This document shows, piece by piece, positions 52,796 to 62,256 of a stretch of DNA of 64,000 nucleotides; the first letter of the stretch is position 1; every line of letters begins with the position of its first letter. The DNA is taken from NCBI RefSeq assembly GCF_014306625.1, contig NZ_JACRYL010000009.1:72039-136038 (forward strand), read 5' to 3'. This DNA comes from Pedobacter fastidiosus. GTDB taxonomy: Bacteria > Bacteroidota > Bacteroidia > Sphingobacteriales > Sphingobacteriaceae. The notes under the pieces are model-generated. The model ran no database searches. It was not told where the DNA came from and saw only the letters and a program-made list of their open reading frames with translations. Both the position numbers and the translations under genes were made by a program.

Positions 52796-54619
52796 CTAAA
52801 CGCCATCGCCTCTTAAATTCCTAAATCTTTTTCTGGCTTCGGCGGTAAACATACTGCCTGGGTAATCGGTAATCAATTTTTGAAAATAGATTTTAGCTTG
52901 GGCAATATCATTAAGTTTTTTCTCATATAAATCGGCTAAGGTAAATAAGGCATCATCAGTCCAAATTCCTTCCTTAAAATCTTCAGTTACCTTTTTAAGT
53001 ATTTCCGAAGCCTTTTGGTACTCGCCAGAGTTGATAAATATTTTTGCCTTACTCATCATAATCGCATCAGTAAGGCTGTTTTGAGGATATGCAATTGCGA
53101 TGCTATCCATTTTTTTAACGGCTTGAACTGGAAGGTTTCTGAATAATAACATCTCCGCATCTGCATACATTTTTAAGGCATTGCTATCTGCTGGTGTTTG
53201 AATGTTATCGGTAATCAACAAGCTTAAATTTAGCGCATCGTTAGCTATCAATTGAGAAGTGGCAGCTTTTAATACCAAGCACTGTCCATTGCTATATTCA
53301 AAATTACCTTGATAAAATGAAAGCTTGGCACTTCTAAAACGAGCTTCGTTTCCTATTGCTTGTCCTTCAAATTGTTTACTCACTTGTTCGTAAACCAAAA
53401 AGGCTTCCCAAGGCTGGTTTGTTAAAATATAAACATCGCCTAAATCTAACTTCAGCTGACCAATATCTTGTGGATTTACACCGGGAATTTGCAAGGCTTC
53501 CTCTAATCCTTTTTCTGCTTTTGCAGGTTGGTTTAAATAGTAAGCCTGTAATGTTGCCAGCTTTTTAATGGCGAATAAAGTGTTCCTGTTTTTGCCATTC
53601 TCATCTATCAATACCTGATAATCTTTCGCCAGTAAATCCAAATCAGCGGTGTTGTATTTACCTTTAGTTTGTAGGGCATACTTTGTATTAAGCGATTCTA
53701 TTTTTGAGGGCAAATAATATTGGTTTTCCTTTCCTTTGGTCTGTAAATAATCGTAAGCTTTAATCGCTGTTTCGTAAGCGCCATTATCAACAAAAGTATA
53801 AATAGCATTAAAAAGTGTTCCGCCATCTGCTTTAGTGCGTTTATCGAAAGCAATTAACTGGCGTAAAGCCATATCATATTCCTGCTGTTGAATGTAGTTC
53901 CAAGTTAAAAGCTGAACGTAAATTTCTGCATCGGGCTGTTTTTGCATTTTCTTTAAAATGCCTGCCTGAAAAGTTTGATAATCGTTTTTATCTTCAAAAA
54001 TATTCGATAGAACAGATTCAGCCTGGGGCAAAATTTGTGGCATAGAATCTAGTACGTCTAAATACTCTTGCATCAGCATTGGTTTATCTTTTTTAAAACG
54101 ATAAATATTCAGCAATTCAAAAGCAAAAAGCTGGTTGTTATCCAAAAGTTTTCTGCCTTGCTTAAAAGTTTGAACCGCTAGATCATAATTCTCGAAACGA
54201 TAAAAGCTATTGGCCAACATCCTGATTTTAAATTCGTCTTTCGGAAGTTTGCTGATTACATCATTAAAAATTTTGGTAGCATTTTGAACATCGCCTTTTT
54301 CTTGATAGAGCTTACCTAAAGCAATTGGATAAACTTCACTTTGTGGGGTCTGCCTCATTTGCTTTTTAATCATTTTTTCTGCAACATCATACTTTTTCAA
54401 CTTTAATAAAGAATTGAAATATAGATCGAAATAGCCCTCATTGGCAGGGTTTGCAAAAAGTTTTTCTAAAAGAACCGAAGCTTTTTCATAATCTCCATCT
54501 TGATAATATTGAACGGCAAGTGCGCCGTCATCATTCCCGATTTGTTGATTCGGGCGGAAAATCTGCGCATTCGCATCTAAGCAAAAAAGTAAAAAAATGA
54601 GGAAAATCAGACGCTTCAT
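52796..54619 (-). CDS. exported tetratricopeptide-repeat protein
   Basis: This 607-residue protein has a signal peptide (MKRLIFLIFLLFCLDANA). Nearly all of the rest is TPR-like: DGALAVQYYQDGDYEKASVL, NEGYFDLYFNSLLKLKKYDV, VYPIALGKLYQEKGDVQNAT, FRFENYDLAVQTFKQGRKLL-type units, and near the C-terminus DALFTLADLYEKKLNDIAQA with KIYFQKLITDYPGSMFTAEA, resembling BamD/YbgF-type repeats. It probably works as a periplasmic scaffold in envelope assembly. It is monocistronic. No enzymatic domain is visible. Confidence 0.88.
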   Translation of the reverse strand: MKRLIFLIFLLFCLDANAQIFRPNQQIGNDDGALAVQYYQDGDYEKASVLLEKLFANPANEGYFDLYFNSLLKLKKYDVAEKMIKKQMRQTPQSEVYPIALGKLYQEKGDVQNATKIFNDVISKLPKDEFKIRMLANSFYRFENYDLAVQTFKQGRKLLDNNQLFAFELLNIYRFKKDKPMLMQEYLDVLDSMPQILPQAESVLSNIFEDKNDYQTFQAGILKKMQKQPDAEIYVQLLTWNYIQQQEYDMALRQLIAFDKRTKADGGTLFNAIYTFVDNGAYETAIKAYDYLQTKGKENQYYLPSKIESLNTKYALQTKGKYNTADLDLLAKDYQVLIDENGKNRNTLFAIKKLATLQAYYLNQPAKAEKGLEEALQIPGVNPQDIGQLKLDLGDVYILTNQPWEAFLVYEQVSKQFEGQAIGNEARFRSAKLSFYQGNFEYSNGQCLVLKAATSQLIANDALNLSLLITDNIQTPADSNALKMYADAEMLLFRNLPVQAVKKMDSIAIAYPQNSLTDAIMMSKAKIFINSGEYQKASEILKKVTEDFKEGIWTDDALFTLADLYEKKLNDIAQAKIYFQKLITDYPGSMFTAEARKRFRNLRGDGV

Positions 54620-54810
54620 AATCCTAAATTAAAAGATTTAAATGTAACATTTTAATACAGTTTATGCTAAGGCACAAGTTTGTATAAAACGTATTTTAAA
54701 TGTTACCTGTATTTTATTTTGTCTATATATTTTAAATCCTAAATTGAACCACAACTTATATGAATAAGTAACATTGTTGGTGTATATCGTGGTAAAGCAG
54801 TTGGGATACT

Positions 54811-54818
54811 TATTTTTG
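54811..54818 (+). promoter_or_regulatory. probable -7 promoter element (TATTTTTG)
   Basis: TATTTTTG matches TAnnTTTG and lies 22 bases before ATG 54841 of the S9-like lipoprotein gene. It supports that ATG rather than the GTG at 54826 and would drive the gene and the two-component system downstream. Confidence 0.45.
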
Positions 54819-54840
54819 TCATCCCGTGAGGAAATTATTT

Positions 54841-56727
54841 ATGTTTAAAAGAATTATCGTGTTGGTATTGGTTGCTTTAATTTGTGCTTGTAAAGGCAAC
54901 AAAGAGGGTAAAACTATACCCGTTGATGATTTTTTTAAAACACAGGATAAAGCTTATTATCGCATTTCTCCTGATGGAAAGTCTCTTTCTTATCTTAAAC
55001 TTCAAGATAAAAAACTCGATTTATTTGTCGAAGATCTGTCCTCTGGAAACAATGTTCAACTTACACATTTGACCGAAAAAAGTATTAGTTTTTACTTTTG
55101 GACGAGCAATAACGAATTGGTTTATTATACTGAAGATGAATCGAAAGAGCGGAAATCTGATTTGTTTGTAATTAATAAAGACGGAACTAAGCAAGTTCAA
55201 TTAAGTTCGAACGAGAAAACCCGAGTCCGTGTAATTGAAGATCAATTAATAGATGATAAATATATTATTGTAGCATCGAATAAGCGAGATTCTACCGTTT
55301 TTGATGTTTACCGATTAAATGTTCGGAACGGCAAAATGGATATTGCGGCCAAAAATCCCGGTAACGTTACCGAATGGATGACGGACAATAAGGGCGTTTT
55401 AAAAATTGCGGTAACGAGTGATGGCGTAAATGAAACGCTGATGTATCGCGAAAATGAAAGTCAGCCGTTTAAGTCCGTAATTACCAATAATTTTGAAACA
55501 ACTTTGCAACCAATTGCCTTTTCTGAAGCGCAGGCAAATGTTCTGTATGCAATTTCGAATGTAGATCGAGATAAGAATGCCTTAGTTGCGTTAGATTTAA
55601 AAACAGGGAAGGAAAAACAGGTTTTGTTCGGGAATGATACCTTAAATGTAGTTGATGCTAAATATTCTCGCACCAAAAGGAAAATGATTTTTGTAACCTG
55701 CGAAACTTGGAAGAAAGAAAAATTCTATTTAGATGATAGCACAAGGGTAACTTATACAAAAATTGATCAACTTCTTCCGGGGAGCGAGTGGCGAATTATG
55801 GATAAGGATAAAGCTGATAATGTTTTTATTGTGAGAACTTTTACAGATAAAAATCCAGGCTCTTATTATTTGTATGTAGCGAAAGAAAATAAGCTTAAAA
55901 AATTAACGGATATCAATTCATCTATCAAAGAAGAGGAGATGAGTGAGATGAAGCCGATTAGTTATAAAAGTGCTGATGGCTTAACCATTAACGGCTATTT
56001 AACCTTGCCAAAAAACAAGAAAGCCACAAATTTGCCCATTGTTGTAGTGCCCCATAATGGCCCAGGTTTAAGAAATACTTGGGGTTATAATGCCGATGTT
56101 CAATTTTTGGCCAATAGGGGATATGCGGTTTTACAAGTTAATTACCGTGGCTCTACAGGTTATGGGAAAGCATTTTACGCAGCGGGTTTTAAACAATGGA
56201 GCGATAAAATACAGGAAGATGTTAACGACGGTGTTAAATGGCTAATTGCTAAGAAAATTGCTAATCCGAAAAAGGTGGCCATTTATGGTACAGGTTTTGG
56301 CGGTTACATTGCATTGAATTGTTTGTATAAAAATCCCGATATTTATAGTTGTGGTGGTTCAAATTCTGGCGTAATTAATCTATTTAGTTACCTTAAAACG
56401 ATTCCTCCATTCTTAAAATCGAATTTACAAATGTATTATGAGCTTGTAGGCAATCCCATTACAGATACCGATTACATGCGTTTCGCCTCTCCTGTTTTTC
56501 ATGCAGATAGATTTAAATCGCCAGTATTTATTGCGCAAAATCCTAAAGACCCACGTGTAAATGTAGCCGAAGGTGTTCAGTTTATTAAGGAGCTTAAAAA
56601 ACGAAATGTACCCGTTACATATATTGAAAAAGAAGAAGGCCCAAATCCGGTTATGCGCCAACAAGGAAGAACGGCGCTTTATAAAGCACTCGAAGAATTT
56701 TTACAACAAAACCTAAGCAAAAAATAG
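54841..56727 (+). CDS. S9 prolyl-oligopeptidase-like lipoprotein lacking catalytic Ser and His
   Basis: From ATG 54841 the protein starts MFKRIIVLVLVALICACKGN (lipobox ICAC), so it is a 628-residue lipoprotein. Residues about 25-360 form a beta-propeller (YYRISPDGKSLSYLKL). The alpha/beta-hydrolase domain has INGYLTLPKNKKATNLPIVV, VLQVNYRGSTGYGKAF, and IYGTGFGGYIALNCL where active S9 enzymes have GxSxGG; the Ser is Gly485. Asp570 (QNPKDPRVNV) is kept, but the catalytic His region reads EEGPNPVMRQQ. It is therefore predicted to be inactive as a peptidase and may bind ligands. A histidine kinase gene starts 3 bases downstream. Confidence 0.88.
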   Translation: MFKRIIVLVLVALICACKGNKEGKTIPVDDFFKTQDKAYYRISPDGKSLSYLKLQDKKLDLFVEDLSSGNNVQLTHLTEKSISFYFWTSNNELVYYTEDESKERKSDLFVINKDGTKQVQLSSNEKTRVRVIEDQLIDDKYIIVASNKRDSTVFDVYRLNVRNGKMDIAAKNPGNVTEWMTDNKGVLKIAVTSDGVNETLMYRENESQPFKSVITNNFETTLQPIAFSEAQANVLYAISNVDRDKNALVALDLKTGKEKQVLFGNDTLNVVDAKYSRTKRKMIFVTCETWKKEKFYLDDSTRVTYTKIDQLLPGSEWRIMDKDKADNVFIVRTFTDKNPGSYYLYVAKENKLKKLTDINSSIKEEEMSEMKPISYKSADGLTINGYLTLPKNKKATNLPIVVVPHNGPGLRNTWGYNADVQFLANRGYAVLQVNYRGSTGYGKAFYAAGFKQWSDKIQEDVNDGVKWLIAKKIANPKKVAIYGTGFGGYIALNCLYKNPDIYSCGGSNSGVINLFSYLKTIPPFLKSNLQMYYELVGNPITDTDYMRFASPVFHADRFKSPVFIAQNPKDPRVNVAEGVQFIKELKKRNVPVTYIEKEEGPNPVMRQQGRTALYKALEEFLQQNLSKK

Positions 56728-56730
56728 GTT

Positions 56731-58398
56731 ATGGCCTTAGATAAGAAAAGTGGTTATCGTAAAAACTTCTCGCTCGGCGTAATTTTCATTTCCCTAATTT
56801 CGATTCTCTTTATTCTCTCTTTATTTCTTGCTTTCAACTTCAGCAAAAAATCTATAGAAAACGAATTTGTATCAGAAAAGGTAAATGTTTTAGAGCAGAG
56901 CATTAAGCCATATAACGATTTCTTTCAGAATAAAATGCCTGAGATTTCTTACTATAATGGGTTCCTTGATTCTGCTACCGCATCAAAATTTGTAGATACT
57001 GTTATTCTCAAATATCCTTTTGTTTCAAAAGTAACTTTTTACGACTCCGAAGTTAAAAACACTCCTGTTAGGGATGGAATCAATGTAGGTCATTTTTCTA
57101 TAGGACCAAAATCGATCTTCCAGTTTGGAAAATTAGTAAAGCCCGATTCCGTGAAATTGTTTTCAGACTATGGTCCGAGTTCTTTTAGAGTTGATGATGA
57201 TTTTAACAGTATGGCACTAAAGTTAGTTCGCTTTCTCGATCAACTTGATACAACGACAGTACCAACACAGGAGGAATTATTTACAAATTTTTCAGTTGTA
57301 CTTTCTAATAAAATAACTTACCTAAATATTCCTCGTCGCGAGGATCTGAAAATTTATAAAGAGATGTTGCAAAGAAATTTGGAACCAGGTCTGATATATC
57401 AACAAGACATGCTTGTTTTTCTGCTTGATCCAAATAAAATCAAAGTTATCAATACAAGACCATTATTATATCAAAGCATACGGGTAGAGCCTTTAACTTA
57501 CGACCCTATTGATACTTCTGATGAAAATATGTCGACTGAAATTGCACTTCCCGGTGCTTTTTCTGATTTTAAGTTGTATTTCATCTCTTCGAAATCTTAC
57601 ATCAAAAAGGAGATTTTTATTTACTTTATGCCAATTGCTTTGGTTCTTTTGCTGGTTTATGGCGTACTCTTGTTGGTTGCCTTTTTAATTTATCGTAACT
57701 TGAACATCAACAGCAAAATGTTTAAGCTTCAGTACGATTTTGTAAATAACCTAACGCATGAGTTTAAAACGCCCGTAAGTGTAATTAAAATAGCCGGGAA
57801 CAACATTAAAAGTGCAACCTCGCTGAGCCAAAAAGAACAACAGCTCTATGGTAAGATTTTGGATGAAGAAGCCGATAAATTAAATGGCTTAATGAACAAG
57901 TTGCTTGCCTTTACGCAAATAGAAAATAAGGCCATTAAGTTAAACCAAGAGGAAGTTAATATTGTTGATTTTATAGAAAGTACAATAGAATCGCATACCT
58001 TAAAGCATCCAGATTTTAACATGACTTATGAAGTTGTTGGTTTTAAAACGTTTATAACGGATCCAGTTTTATTGGGAAGTTTGTTTGATAACTTGGCAGA
58101 GAATGCTTACAAATATTCTAAGCCAGCCAATAAGAAGTTGCACATGAGCGCAAAGCTAATTAAGGGCGTTTTGGTTTTTCGTTTTGCAGATAAAGGAATT
58201 GGTATAGCATCTAGCGAATTAAATAATATCTTTAAAAAGTTTTTCAGAATTCAGAACGAATACAACCAAATGGGAAGCGTAGGCTTAGGTTTGGCATTCT
58301 GCAAAGAACTGGTTAACTTTATGGATGGCGAAATTACCGTAAAAAGTAAAGTGGGTGTAGGAACAGAGTTTAAAATTGTACTCCCATATAATAGTTAA
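56731..58398 (+). CDS. sensor histidine kinase
   Basis: This 555-residue membrane kinase has an N-terminal helix (about 16-36), a ~250-residue periplasmic region, and a second helix near 295-318 (FIYFMPIALVLLLVYGVLLL). HisKA follows with the phospho-acceptor His343 in NNLTHEFKTPVSVIKIA, then HATPase motifs N box LFDNLAENAYKYSKP, G1 FADKGIGIASSELN and G2 SVGLGLAFCKELVNF. It is a complete kinase. The upstream S9-like lipoprotein ends 3 bases before it and could be its sensory partner; this is inferred from cotranscription. The cognate regulator follows after 83 bases. Confidence 0.94.
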   Translation: MALDKKSGYRKNFSLGVIFISLISILFILSLFLAFNFSKKSIENEFVSEKVNVLEQSIKPYNDFFQNKMPEISYYNGFLDSATASKFVDTVILKYPFVSKVTFYDSEVKNTPVRDGINVGHFSIGPKSIFQFGKLVKPDSVKLFSDYGPSSFRVDDDFNSMALKLVRFLDQLDTTTVPTQEELFTNFSVVLSNKITYLNIPRREDLKIYKEMLQRNLEPGLIYQQDMLVFLLDPNKIKVINTRPLLYQSIRVEPLTYDPIDTSDENMSTEIALPGAFSDFKLYFISSKSYIKKEIFIYFMPIALVLLLVYGVLLLVAFLIYRNLNINSKMFKLQYDFVNNLTHEFKTPVSVIKIAGNNIKSATSLSQKEQQLYGKILDEEADKLNGLMNKLLAFTQIENKAIKLNQEEVNIVDFIESTIESHTLKHPDFNMTYEVVGFKTFITDPVLLGSLFDNLAENAYKYSKPANKKLHMSAKLIKGVLVFRFADKGIGIASSELNNIFKKFFRIQNEYNQMGSVGLGLAFCKELVNFMDGEITVKSKVGVGTEFKIVLPYNS

Positions 58399-58481
58399 AT
58401 GTTTAAAATTGGATGTTGAAATTTTGCTCTATAAGCCAAAGTATTTCAACAAGATAATATTACAACCCTAATAACACACAA

Positions 58482-59171
58482 ATGTCTAAAGAAGTAAAAA
58501 TATTAATTGTAGAGGATGATGAAAACCTACGTTTTTTAGTAGCGCATCGTTTAAAAACCGAAGGTTATAATGTACTTGAGGCAAATGATGGCGATGCAGG
58601 TGAAAGAATGATTCTTGCCGATCAGCCAGATATTGTGCTTCTAGATTGGATGTTGCCAGGCAAACAAGGCTCAGAAGTTTGTGAAAGCGTTCGCAAGCAG
58701 GGTTTCGAAAACTTGGTCATTATGATGACTGCAAAAGCACAGGATGTAGATAAAATTGATGCCTATAACTTCGGTGCCTCAGATTACATTACCAAACCAT
58801 TTAATATGGATGTTTTGGTAGCGATGTTGGAGAGTAAAGTTAAATTTATTGTAAATAAAGATACTGCCGAAATTCACCGTTTTGGAAATATGGAACATCA
58901 TCCAAACATCCATACATTATTTAGAGAAGGAAAGAAAATCGAATTAACGATACTGGAAAATCGCATTTTGCTTTATTTCTTGCGCAACCCTGGTAAAGTA
59001 ATTAATCGCGATGAATTGATGCTTGTAGTTTGGGGTTATAACTCTGATGTAAATACAAGAACACTTGATATGCACATTGTACGTTTGCGTAAGAAGATAG
59101 AATTGAATCCTGATAACCCGCAACTATTACAAACCGTTCGTGGGGTTGGTTATCGTTTTAATGCGGGGTAA
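58482..59171 (+). CDS. OmpR/PhoB-type response regulator
   Basis: This 229-residue regulator has a receiver domain with acidic pocket VEDDENLRF, phospho-acceptor Asp55 in IVLLDWMLPGKQGSE, the Thr in IMMTAKAQDVDKI and Lys in YITKPFN. A winged-helix DNA-binding domain (about 130-229) ends DMHIVRLRKKIELNPD and TVRGVGYRFNAG. Together with the kinase it resembles the RprX/RprY pair of Bacteroides, but the equivalence is not shown. It is the last gene of the S9-kinase-regulator operon; a terminator lies 47 bases after the stop. Confidence 0.94.
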   Translation: MSKEVKILIVEDDENLRFLVAHRLKTEGYNVLEANDGDAGERMILADQPDIVLLDWMLPGKQGSEVCESVRKQGFENLVIMMTAKAQDVDKIDAYNFGASDYITKPFNMDVLVAMLESKVKFIVNKDTAEIHRFGNMEHHPNIHTLFREGKKIELTILENRILLYFLRNPGKVINRDELMLVVWGYNSDVNTRTLDMHIVRLRKKIELNPDNPQLLQTVRGVGYRFNAG

Positions 59172-59391
59172 AAGCCTCTCCTTTTAAAGTAATTAGTAAA
59201 ACCTGGTTTTGGTTCCGCCCTCTCCAAAAGAGAGGGTTTTTACGGACAGCGAATAAAACCTAAATATAAAAAAGTTAAGATTTATTGCGGCTGCATTAAA
59301 CTTTAAGTGGAGTGCAGTTGCTTTGTTTCCCTTTCCTTTGGAAAGGGCTTACTAATTTAGCCTAAGTAATATCTTTAAAAGGGATAGGCTT
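59172..59391. other. intergenic region with several short CT-rich palindromes
   Basis: Besides the terminator at 59218-59241 there is CCCTTTCC-ttt-GGAAAGGG (59331-59349). A related CTCTTTC-aaa-GGAAAGAG motif lies at 60694-60711. They look like members of one small hairpin family. There is no gene here. Confidence 0.55.
59218..59241 (+). terminator. rho-independent terminator after the two-component operon
   Basis: CCCTCTC (59218-59224) and GAGAGGG (59230-59236) form a 7-bp stem with a CAAAA loop, followed by TTTTT. It fits the plus-strand operon ending at 59171. Confidence 0.75.
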
Positions 59392-60657
59392 TTAAGCCCT
59401 CTTCAGCGTAAATATCGTAATCTCAGGTAATATCCCAACTCTTCCCGGATAACCCAAGAAACCGTAGCCAACGTTTACATAAAGCTGTTGTTTTTGCTCT
59501 TGATATAGGCCGGCCCATTCTTTGTAAATGTATTGAACAGGGCTCCATTGATATTCTTTTAAACGAACACCAAATTGCATACCATGGGTATGACCGCTAA
59601 ACATCGCATCTATTTGAGGGTATTTTTGTAAAACTTCGCCACGCCAATGCGAAGGATCATGACTGAGCAACAATTTAACTGGCAAATCATCAGTGTTTTG
59701 AACAGCCAATTCCATTTTTCCATATTTAGGAAAACGGCCCATTCCCCAGTTTTCAATTCCTAAAATTCCAATTTCTTCACCATCAACTTTCAGTCGTCGG
59801 TTTTGATTCATTAATAAATCGTAACCCATCACTTTATGTACATCGATAATATCTTGAAGGTTTTTCACCTTAGCAGGTGATGATTCCTTTCCGAAGTAAT
59901 AATCGCCATAATCGTGATTCCCTAGCGTAGAATAAACCCCAAGCGGCGCCTTTACTTTCGCGAAAATATCTTGATAATCCCTTACTTCATTGGTTAGGTT
60001 GTTTACTAAATCGCCAGTGAAGAATATGAAATCCGGTTTTTCTGCAAGGAGCATATCAACACCACCTTTTACTGCTGTTTTATTGTAAAAACTACCAGAG
60101 TGGATATCCGAAATCTGCCCCATGGTAATGCCGTCAAAAGCTTTTGGTAAGTTTGGGAGAATAAGATTTACCCTTCTAACTTGATAATCGTAAGCGCCAG
60201 AAATAATGCCCCAACTTAGTGATGTTAACGGAACGGCTGCTGCAACTAAACCTGCCTTAACCAAAAATTCTGAACGGGAAATTGGATCATTTGTGTTGAT
60301 TGGTTCAGCAGTTTTTGAGCCATCTTCTACAACAATTTCCTTCTTATTTCTGAATAGTTTTATAAAAAGTCTACGCAAATCATCCAAAATTAAAAACGGC
60401 AACATAGCCAATTTGCATGCAACTGTTAAAAAGAAGGCCACTAAAATAATCGCTCTTAAAGTGAGGAAAAGATTCAAATAGATCCCTGCAAAAACGCCAA
60501 TGATGAGCAAAATGCTGTACGCCCAATATAAAATTCCAAAGATTCTTTTTGTAGTGGGTTTCCATTTTTTGAAAACAGAAACAATTGCTTTGAAGCAGTA
60601 AACATCAAAAGCAATTATGAAAAGGCAGGCAACTATGATTAAAGGTAATCTTCCCAT
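59392..60657 (-). CDS. membrane-anchored calcineurin-like metallophosphoesterase
   Basis: This 421-residue protein has about three or four hydrophobic helices in residues 1-105, a basic loop, and a further hydrophobic segment SEFLVKAGLVAAAVPLTSLS. The phosphoesterase domain is complete: MGQISDIHSGSF (DxH), FIFFTGDLVNN (GD), YSTLGNHDYGD (GNHD), LLLSHDPSHW and MFSGHTHGMQFG (GHxH). The type is related to YaeI/YkuE-like enzymes, some of which hydrolyse UDP-diacylglucosamine or phosphodiesters. The substrate is unknown. It is monocistronic. Confidence 0.92.
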   Translation of the reverse strand: MGRLPLIIVACLFIIAFDVYCFKAIVSVFKKWKPTTKRIFGILYWAYSILLIIGVFAGIYLNLFLTLRAIILVAFFLTVACKLAMLPFLILDDLRRLFIKLFRNKKEIVVEDGSKTAEPINTNDPISRSEFLVKAGLVAAAVPLTSLSWGIISGAYDYQVRRVNLILPNLPKAFDGITMGQISDIHSGSFYNKTAVKGGVDMLLAEKPDFIFFTGDLVNNLTNEVRDYQDIFAKVKAPLGVYSTLGNHDYGDYYFGKESSPAKVKNLQDIIDVHKVMGYDLLMNQNRRLKVDGEEIGILGIENWGMGRFPKYGKMELAVQNTDDLPVKLLLSHDPSHWRGEVLQKYPQIDAMFSGHTHGMQFGVRLKEYQWSPVQYIYKEWAGLYQEQKQQLYVNVGYGFLGYPGRVGILPEITIFTLKRA

Positions 60658-60747
60658 TTAAAAATTTGTGATAAATAAAAAAGCTTTAAATACCTCTTTC
60701 AAAGGAAAGAGAGCATTCAAAGCTAAACAAATTGTGTTATTTAATTA

Positions 60748-62235
60748 TTACCTAAAATCGTCTTCATCCTCTTCCTCATCAAATTCGGCATTAAATAAAC
60801 TGCCAAACATATCTGAAAAACCGAAGCCTCCATTTAAGAAATTCTTACTCAATTGAGAATATTCTGCTAAACCATGCAATACAAATTCCATTAGAAGTAA
60901 AGTCTGGTTTTCGCTTAGCTTCGGATGGAATTTCTTAACCGTATCATATAAACTTGGTACTAACATTAATGCTTTTTTGTATTGAGCATTTGTTAAAGTA
61001 TCGGTTACATCTAAGTTATTTCCTTCGGTAAACCATTCGGTTATTTCGGTGTAAGGATTAGCCGTTTTGCTTTTCTTTGCCTTCTCTGGATCAGGAAAAT
61101 AACGTGCAAATAAAGTTTTTACAGCTTTACCAATTAGAGTTGTTGCAACATGCGCTGGTCCTTCCAATTCACCTTCGTAAACCAATTCTATTTTACCCGT
61201 TATGGCTGGGATAATTCCAGCTAAATCGGCTAAGCGAACAGCAGTGTTTTTCTCTCCGGAAATTAACATTCTACGCTCAGCTGTGCTGATTAGATTCTCA
61301 TAAGCTGAGATGGTTAACCTTGCCGAAACACCTGATTTTTGATCAATATATTCGCTTTTACGTGCCTCAAAAGCAATCTGCTCAATCAAATCTTTCAACA
61401 AACCATCCGCTTCGATATTAGCTTTTTGCTCTTCAGTAAGTTTTGCTTCCTGAAAAGTAATTTTTCTCGAAATCTCGATGCTTTTTGGATAATGCGTTAA
61501 AATCTGACTTTCAATTCTATCTTTCAGTGGCGTTACAATACTTCCACGATTGGTATAATCTTCAGGATTTGCTGTAAAAACGAACTGAATATCTAAAGGT
61601 AAACGCAATTTAAAACCACGGATTTGGATATCTTTTTCTTGAAGCATATTAAACAACGCCACCTGAATCCTCGCTTGTAAATCTGGCAGTTCGTTAATAA
61701 CAAAAATGCTCCTGTGCGCTCTTGGAATTAATCCAAAATGAATTACACGTTCATCGTTATAGGTCAACTTTAATGTGGCTGCTTTAATCGGATCAACATC
61801 ACCAATTAAATCGGCAACGGTAACATCGGGCGTAGCCAATTTTTCTGTATAACGCTCGCTGCGGTGCATCCAGGCAATTTCAGTAGCATCACCTTTGGTA
61901 GCAATTTCATTCCTAGCAAACCAAGAAATCGGATTTAATGGATCATCAAAAATCTCACTTCCGGCAACGTACGGAACATACTCGTCTAATAAGTTAACCA
62001 TTAAGCGGGCAATTCTGGTTTTAGCTTGGCCGCGTAAACCCAAAAGTAAAATGTTGTGGCGAGATAGAATTGCAGTCTGCAACTCTGGAATTACGGTTTC
62101 ATCGTAACCAATAATACCTTCAAACTCCGCCTTATTACCTTTAAGTTGCTTAATCAGATTTTCTCTAAGCTCTTCTTTAACGCTTCTTGATTTATAATTT
62201 GTTGCCTTTAATTGGCCTAAAGTTGTGTTTTGCAT
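60748..62235 (-). CDS. MoxR/Mg-chelatase-like AAA+ ATPase with atypical Walker motifs
   Basis: This 495-residue AAA+ protein keeps a Walker A that reads GLRGQAKTR (about residues 64-72) with Ala where the usual Gly precedes Lys. Its Walker B is FVINELPDL, with Asn in place of the usual Asp before Glu. Sensor-type segment QFVFTANPEDYTNRGSIVTP and arginine-containing LKDRIESQILTHYP follow, and an acidic tail (EFDEEEDEDD) ends the protein. It lies 21 bases after a DUF3861 gene and in an operon with a VWA protein, the typical MoxR-VWA pairing, so it may be a metal- or cofactor-insertion chaperone. Activity needs testing given the motif changes. Confidence 0.88.
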   Translation of the reverse strand: MQNTTLGQLKATNYKSRSVKEELRENLIKQLKGNKAEFEGIIGYDETVIPELQTAILSRHNILLLGLRGQAKTRIARLMVNLLDEYVPYVAGSEIFDDPLNPISWFARNEIATKGDATEIAWMHRSERYTEKLATPDVTVADLIGDVDPIKAATLKLTYNDERVIHFGLIPRAHRSIFVINELPDLQARIQVALFNMLQEKDIQIRGFKLRLPLDIQFVFTANPEDYTNRGSIVTPLKDRIESQILTHYPKSIEISRKITFQEAKLTEEQKANIEADGLLKDLIEQIAFEARKSEYIDQKSGVSARLTISAYENLISTAERRMLISGEKNTAVRLADLAGIIPAITGKIELVYEGELEGPAHVATTLIGKAVKTLFARYFPDPEKAKKSKTANPYTEITEWFTEGNNLDVTDTLTNAQYKKALMLVPSLYDTVKKFHPKLSENQTLLLMEFVLHGLAEYSQLSKNFLNGGFGFSDMFGSLFNAEFDEEEDEDDFR

Positions 62236-62256
62236 ATATAGAATTTATTCTATTTG

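Noticed and set aside
54826..54840. GTG start for the S9-like lipoprotein
   Set aside because: ATG 54841 gives a compact lipoprotein signal with basic N-terminus; the GTG only adds five residues.
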